NCBI GenBank assembly: GCA_003557125.1
Contig: PWPN01000229.1
Span: 1-5,386 of the forward strand
From: Phycisphaerae bacterium
GTDB lineage: Bacteria > Planctomycetota > Phycisphaerae > UBA1845 > PWPN01
Reading direction: 5' to 3'
DNA length: 5,386 bases
The notes below the pieces were generated by a model, which saw only the letters and a program-made list of their open reading frames with translations, was not told the DNA's origin and made no database searches. The translations under genes and the position numbers were made by a program. Of this stretch, positions 5,365 through 5,386 are shown piece after piece. Each line of letters starts with the position of its first letter. The stretch's first letter is position 1.

Positions 5365-5386
5365 ATGGCCAAGATACCAGTTTACG
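5365..5386 (+). CDS. Start of a divergent gene of unknown function, cut off by the right edge
   Basis: Only seven codons are visible (MAKIPVY and one further base). The start is supported by AAGGAG at 5351-5356 with 8 nt spacing, one of the best ribosome-binding sites in the window. Seven residues do not permit a family assignment. The gene is divergent from the rnf operon, sits in lower-GC DNA (about 52 percent over 5201-5386) and has its initiation region folded in a long hairpin. That combination is common for transposases and other tightly limited mobile genes, but this is inference only. No convincing promoter was found upstream of it on the plus strand. Confidence 0.5.

Noticed and set aside
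1..5386. CRISPR array or a complete insertion sequence
   Set aside because: There are no regularly spaced repeats. The only direct tandem repeat is the 17-bp pair at 1485-1518, and no complete transposase gene is present.

Overview
The window holds almost all of an Rnf operon (ion-translocating ferredoxin:NAD+ oxidoreductase) on the minus strand, read from right to left in the order rseC-like, rnfC, rnfD, rnfG, rnfE, rnfA, rnfB. Five subunits are complete (C, D, G, E, A). rnfB is cut off by the left edge after 22 codons. The diagnostic residues can be read directly: two 4Fe-4S motifs in RnfC, flavinylation motifs in RnfD and RnfG, and the paired membrane cysteines of RnfA and RnfE. The order C-D-G-E-A-B is the one known from anaerobes such as Clostridium and Acetobacterium, rather than the A-B-C-D-G-E order of enterobacterial rsx. 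Short RnfC (462 aa) also fits that type.

Organism: coding DNA is GC-rich (roughly mid-60s percent), and the operon is compact, with two ATGA overlaps, one GTG start and mostly recognisable Shine-Dalgarno sites. This suggests an anaerobic or facultative high-GC Gram-negative-type bacterium. A planctomycete of the Phycisphaerae kind is my best guess, but nothing in the window proves the phylum.

Layout: 1-66 start of rnfB; 67-162 AT-containing gap; 163-1409 rnfA and rnfE, overlapping by 4 bp; 1410-1518 gap with a 17-bp tandem duplication; 1519-2076 rnfG; 2077-2180 gap with a small hairpin; 2181-3209 rnfD; 3256-4644 rnfC; 4641-4997 a small two-helix membrane protein with a Cys-x2-Cys-x5-Cys motif, resembling a shortened RseC; 4998-5200 a long, hairpin-rich leader; 5201-5228 a good sigma70-type promoter overlapped by a TTGGC-N6-GCCAA dyad. 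To the right, GC drops to about 52 percent. A 71-nt imperfect hairpin (5294-5364) buries the ribosome-binding site of a divergent plus-strand gene, of which only MAKIPVY is visible.

How the genes work together: RnfB (with its iron-sulfur clusters) and RnfC (FMN, NADH site) exchange electrons with ferredoxin and NAD. RnfA/E carry a membrane 2Fe-2S cluster, RnfD and RnfG carry covalent FMN, and the redox reaction is coupled to Na+ or H+ movement. The RseC-like protein is translationally coupled to RnfC and probably assists or uses the complex. The clearest non-routine signals lie right of 4998: the structured leader, the promoter/operator, and the ribosome-binding-site-masking hairpin.
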